This document shows positions 7,426-9,800 of a stretch of DNA of 9,800 nucleotides, in pieces. Each line of letters begins with the position of its first letter. The stretch's first letter is position 1. Source of the stretch: Bacteroidales bacterium (GTDB lineage: Bacteria; Bacteroidota; Bacteroidia; Bacteroidales; ML635J-15); NCBI GenBank assembly GCA_028697515.1, contig JAQVEY010000061.1, positions 1-9,800 on the forward strand. Direction: 5' to 3'. The notes beneath the pieces were generated by a model, which made no database searches, was not told the origin of the DNA, and was given only the letters and a program-made list of their open reading frames with translations. The position numbers and the translations under genes were made by a program.

Positions 7426-8571
7426 TCAGAACGTCTCCTTCAACCATTTTTCAAGATATACATCATAAAGTTGATATTTATTGTCTTCATAATAAATCAT
7501 CTGCTTATCAATCAATGCATTAACTGCAGCAGTTACAGAACTCGGTTGCGACAGCTTGTATTTGTTCAAAAAACTTCCTGAATTTATCTGTTCAACGCCA
7601 CCTTCTTTAGCTATGGCTGTCATTACCGAAAACTGCACCGATGTAAGAAGATTTCTGTAACCGAAATAAATATATTCTCGTTCTTTCAGGATTAAGTATT
7701 CGACTAATCTAGCTTCTTTTTCAGTAACTTCCTCTCTAGAATATTCAAAAAGTCTGTTGAAGAAGTATTGCACGTAATATGTGTGATTTTTATAAAAATC
7801 AATATAGTGAGAGATCAGATTTTTATCAATAATTTTCCCCCTTTTTTTGAAATGTTTGAAAATGTGAGAGGTATAAACTTTAGGATCAATTCTTTTTAAT
7901 TCCATGATATCAGAGCTTTGATAAAACGGCTTGCTATAATCACTGAACATTGACATGAGAATGTCTTTACTACTTCCTGAAAAAATGAAACTGTCCTTAT
8001 GTTGATGTTGTATTGCTGTTCGAAGAATTGCTTCCGTATTCTTTTCAGGGTAATTTACAATCTGCTGAAACTCATCAAATGCAATTATGTATTTTGATTT
8101 TTGAGCAGCCAGATATTCAAATATCTTATTAATGCTCATTTCTGCTTCTTTTTCATCTGCAATGCTTACTTCAACTGACGGAATTCCAGACAAATCATTA
8201 AATACCAGTTTGCCCCTTATCCCTGCAACAAAAACAGATATCTTTTCTAGAAATCCGCGATTGCTTCTTTCATCTTTTATAATAGCATCACTGAAAACCT
8301 TAACAAAATCTTTAAGACATTCTGTTGGCATAATGTCAATGAATAGAATACGGTTGTCCTTATCTTTTTGTAATTTGTTTAAAACATGTTTTAACAAAAT
8401 TGTTTTTCCAAGACGCCGAATAGATATTAATGTTATGTATCTTCCATTTTTGAAAGCTGAAATTATTTTTTCTGTTTCATTTTTGCGATCACAGAAATAT
8501 TCCGGAGAAATATAATCTAATACTGGGAATGGATTTTCGGGTTCAATCTCTTTTGTTGCTATAGCTACCAT
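7426..8571 (-). CDS. Orphan archaeal-type (STAND-like) ATPase with C-terminal winged helix
   Basis: 381 residues. The N-terminal PENPFPVLDYISPEYFCDR leads into a P-loop: Walker A is SIRRLGKT (residues 50-57, the 'RRxGKT' form of the archaeal ATPase family, here with Ser in place of the usual first Gly). Walker B is YIIAFDEFQQ with Asp166-Glu167, and a sensor-like strand FIFSGSS lies at 196-201. The C-terminal part (~305-381) looks like a winged helix: SVQFSVMTAIAKEGG, a recognition-helix candidate SQPSSVTAAVNALIDKQMI, and a beta wing YYEDNKYQLYDVYLEKWL. Proteins of this family are common in Bacteroidota and archaea, often alone and patchily distributed, and their role is mostly unknown; DNA-related or regulatory roles are guesses. 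It stands alone, convergent with the secreted peptidase gene (3 nt between stops) and separated from cinA by 173 nt that carry a tandem repeat array, so it probably has its own promoter. The winged helix makes self-regulation through the repeats a fair hypothesis. Confidence 0.9.
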   Translation of the reverse strand: MVAIATKEIEPENPFPVLDYISPEYFCDRKNETEKIISAFKNGRYITLISIRRLGKTILLKHVLNKLQKDKDNRILFIDIMPTECLKDFVKVFSDAIIKDERSNRGFLEKISVFVAGIRGKLVFNDLSGIPSVEVSIADEKEAEMSINKIFEYLAAQKSKYIIAFDEFQQIVNYPEKNTEAILRTAIQHQHKDSFIFSGSSKDILMSMFSDYSKPFYQSSDIMELKRIDPKVYTSHIFKHFKKRGKIIDKNLISHYIDFYKNHTYYVQYFFNRLFEYSREEVTEKEARLVEYLILKEREYIYFGYRNLLTSVQFSVMTAIAKEGGVEQINSGSFLNKYKLSQPSSVTAAVNALIDKQMIYYEDNKYQLYDVYLEKWLKETF

Positions 8572-8582
8572 AATTATTTAAA

Positions 8583-8659
8583 TTACAAACTTTACGTTAC
8601 AAACTATACGTTACAAACTTTACGTTACAAACTTTACGTTACAAACTTTACGTTACAAA
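8583..8659. repeat. Tandem 14-bp repeat array (5 units plus a half unit) in the ATPase leader
   Basis: On the plus strand the unit is TTACAAACTTTACG, at 8583-8596, 8597-8610, 8611-8624, 8625-8638 and 8639-8652, then a partial TTACAAA at 8653-8659. Only one base differs among the five full units (8606 is A instead of T). A further GTTACAA lies at 8675-8681. Read with the gene the unit is CGTAAAGTTTGTAA, and the array ends 11 nt before the ATG of the ATPase gene. Each unit boundary has weak dyad symmetry (CGTnA and TnACG). The arrangement suits a protein-binding array or a structured leader, or may simply be a slippage-grown minisatellite. Confidence 0.95.
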
Positions 8660-8686
8660 TATAACATAAAATATGTTACAAGTCAA
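8656..8686 (-). promoter_or_regulatory. Predicted promoter of the orphan ATPase gene, abutting the repeat array
   Basis: On the minus strand TTGAC (8686-8682) is followed after 18 nt by TATATTTG (8663-8656), a full match to the Bacteroidota TAnnTTTG box. The last four bases of the box fall in the partial repeat unit. A start near 8649 would place about five repeat units in a leader of about 80 nt before the ATG at 8571. Sequence match only. Confidence 0.5.
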
Positions 8687-8721
8687 TTATTTTTGTAAAA
8701 AAAGTGTTTTTTTTAATAATT
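8685..8721 (-). terminator. Weak A/T-only hairpin downstream of cinA
   Basis: Arms AATTATT (8685-8691) and AATAATT (8715-8721) enclose a run of seven A (8697-8703), a GTG loop and a run of eight T (8707-8714), so a bulged stem of up to 14 A-T pairs can form. It lies 24 nt after the cinA stop and just upstream of the ATPase promoter. It may weakly end cinA transcription, but it has no G-C pairs and no U-tract after it. Confidence 0.2.
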
Positions 8722-8744
8722 TTTATAGAACATCGAAATCCGTT

Positions 8745-9800
8745 CTATTCGTGGTGCTGATTTTTTATCATTTCTATCATCATTGCTAATGCTGTATTTA
8801 CCGCACGTAAGATGTTTATTTCTCTGTTATTAAGAGAATGGAATAATTTACACACTATTTTTTCTTTTGAGGCAACTGCTATCCATATTGTTCCGACTGG
8901 TTTTTCAGGAGTACCTCCATCGGGTCCGGCAATGCCGCTAACAGCGATTGCGTAATCAGTTTTTAGCAAATTTAGAACTCCTTTTGCCATTTGTTCAACA
9001 ACTTGTTGACTTACAGCTCCATATTTTTCAATAATTTTTGATTTTACTCCCAAAGTTTCAATCTTTACAGAATTATCATAAGCGACTATACTGCCTTTAT
9101 AATATTCAGAACTTCCCGGTATTGATGTAATCATCGAGGCTATTGTTCCACCGGTGCAGCTTTCAGCAGTAGATAAGGTTTTCCCTCGAGTTTTAAGCAG
9201 TTGTCCAATTAAAACTTCGGGTTTTACATCTATTTCAGCAAAAATATTATCAGGAATAATTTTTTTCAGGCTTGTAGTAAGTTTATTTATCAAATTATTG
9301 TGTTCGAGTTCTGCTTCGTAAATACTCAGCCTTAGGCGTATAAATCCCGGTGAGGGTAAATATGCAAGATGTACAAATTTTGGCAAAGCATTTTCCCAGT
9401 CGGCAATTTTCTCTGCAAGCATTGACTCAGGCAAACCAACTATCATCAGTGTTTTGTGAATGATAGGTTTGTTTGTAAATTTGTCTTTTATAAAAGGCAA
9501 TACCTGCGTTTCCATCAAATGTTTCATTTCGAACGGAACTCCGGGCATTGATATAAGATATTTGCCGTTTTTTTCGAATAGCATTCCCGGGGCAGTACCC
9601 ATTTTGTTGTTTAGAATTTTAGCGTTATTAGGAACCATAGCTTGTGCCTGATTTTTAGCATTCATTTTAAATCCACGCTTACTTAAGAGTTCGTTAATAT
9701 TTTCAAGAACAGATTCACTCAAAATTAGCTTAGATTCAAAAAAATCGCACAACACATTTTTTGTAATATCGTCATTCGTGGGACCAAGTCCTCCTGTAAC
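8745..9800 (-). CDS. cinA: CinA family protein / nicotinamide-nucleotide amidase (5' end missing)
   Basis: 351 residues are visible; the frame is open to the right edge and the family is usually ~415 residues, so about 65 N-terminal residues are missing. The visible part opens inside the molybdopterin-binding-like (MoCF) domain at its hallmark VTGGLGPTNDDIT, continues through KNQAQAMVPNNAKILNNKMGTAPG and the MPGVPFEM motif, and ends with the CinA C-terminal amidase domain from ~visible residue 195. That domain carries the catalytic-site motif TAESCTGG (visible 212-219), PGSSEYYKGSIVAYDN and AVSGIAGPDGGTPEKPVGTIW. The full protein removes the amide of nicotinamide mononucleotide to recycle NAD breakdown products; the N-terminal domain is linked to ADP-ribose pyrophosphatase activity in studied homologues. 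It is cytoplasmic. An internal GTG at 9755 is not the start, because conserved family sequence continues upstream of it. No relation to the neighbouring ATPase gene is evident. Confidence 0.97.
   Translation of the reverse strand, partial: VTGGLGPTNDDITKNVLCDFFESKLILSESVLENINELLSKRGFKMNAKNQAQAMVPNNAKILNNKMGTAPGMLFEKNGKYLISMPGVPFEMKHLMETQVLPFIKDKFTNKPIIHKTLMIVGLPESMLAEKIADWENALPKFVHLAYLPSPGFIRLRLSIYEAELEHNNLINKLTTSLKKIIPDNIFAEIDVKPEVLIGQLLKTRGKTLSTAESCTGGTIASMITSIPGSSEYYKGSIVAYDNSVKIETLGVKSKIIEKYGAVSQQVVEQMAKGVLNLLKTDYAIAVSGIAGPDGGTPEKPVGTIWIAVASKEKIVCKLFHSLNNREINILRAVNTALAMMIEMIKNQHHE

Noticed and set aside
7420..7440. Terminator between the convergent secreted-protein and ATPase genes
   Set aside because: Only 3 nt separate the stop codons and I see no hairpin with a T-run there; the transcripts probably overlap.
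8132..8515. 127-codon open frame on the plus strand, antisense to the ATPase
   Set aside because: It lies wholly inside a well-supported gene, its product has no recognisable domain, and it has no promoter or family-like sequence; a shadow frame.
8583..8659. CRISPR array or plasmid-type iteron origin
   Set aside because: The 14-bp units are directly abutting with no spacers, so not CRISPR; there is no Rep gene or other plasmid context, so an iteron origin is not supported.
9755..9800. GTG at 9755 as the start of cinA
   Set aside because: The frame stays open to the edge and encodes the conserved VTGGLGPTNDDIT motif upstream of it, so the gene is partial and begins outside the window.

Overview
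The window is AT-rich DNA from a member of the Bacteroidota, most likely a Bacteroidales/Marinilabiliales-type relative. The evidence is a MoxR-DUF58-BatA operon in the Bacteroidota arrangement, a secreted protein ending in a type IX secretion (T9SS) C-terminal sorting domain, a Bacteroidota-style lipoprotein, TAnnTTTG-type promoter boxes, and no clear Shine-Dalgarno sequences. Species cannot be named from this sequence alone. There are seven protein genes (two cut by the window edges) and no RNA genes, insertion sequences or CRISPR arrays that I can support.

Positions 1-3809, minus strand, hold one tightly packed operon read right to left: a MoxR AAA+ ATPase, a soluble DUF58/VWA protein, a membrane-anchored BatD-like protein with a signal peptide, and the first half of a BatA-type VWA membrane protein that runs off the left edge. 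Gaps are 47 nt and 2 nt, then an 8-nt overlap. A good promoter (TTGACA, 17 nt, TAATTTCG) lies 38-68 nt upstream of the moxR start. The set is the Bacteroidota 'aerotolerance' (Bat) module: a MoxR ATPase thought to act on VWA-domain partners in and near the inner membrane.

Positions 3810-4011 form a divergent regulatory region. From there two plus-strand genes are read: a lipocalin-like outer-membrane lipoprotein (4012-4530), then a 952-residue secreted protein (4564-7422) with a beta-propeller, a C39-like cysteine peptidase domain, a golvesin/xanthan-lyase-type domain, two PKD domains and a T9SS sorting tail. The two are probably co-transcribed and both act at or outside the outer membrane.

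Positions 7426-8571, minus strand, hold an orphan archaeal-type (STAND-like) ATPase with a C-terminal winged-helix region. It converges on the secreted protein gene with only 3 nt between the stop codons. Its leader (8572-8744) is the most unusual non-coding part of the window: five tandem copies of a 14-bp unit plus a half copy lie between a predicted promoter and the start codon. Positions 8745-9800, minus strand, hold most of cinA (nicotinamide-nucleotide amidase / CinA family), which runs off the right edge.

Most of the window is ordinary Bacteroidota chromosome. The points worth a second look are the 14-bp repeat leader of the orphan ATPase, the domain architecture and odd N-terminus of the T9SS cargo protein, and an apparent insertion in the periplasmic part of the BatD-like protein.
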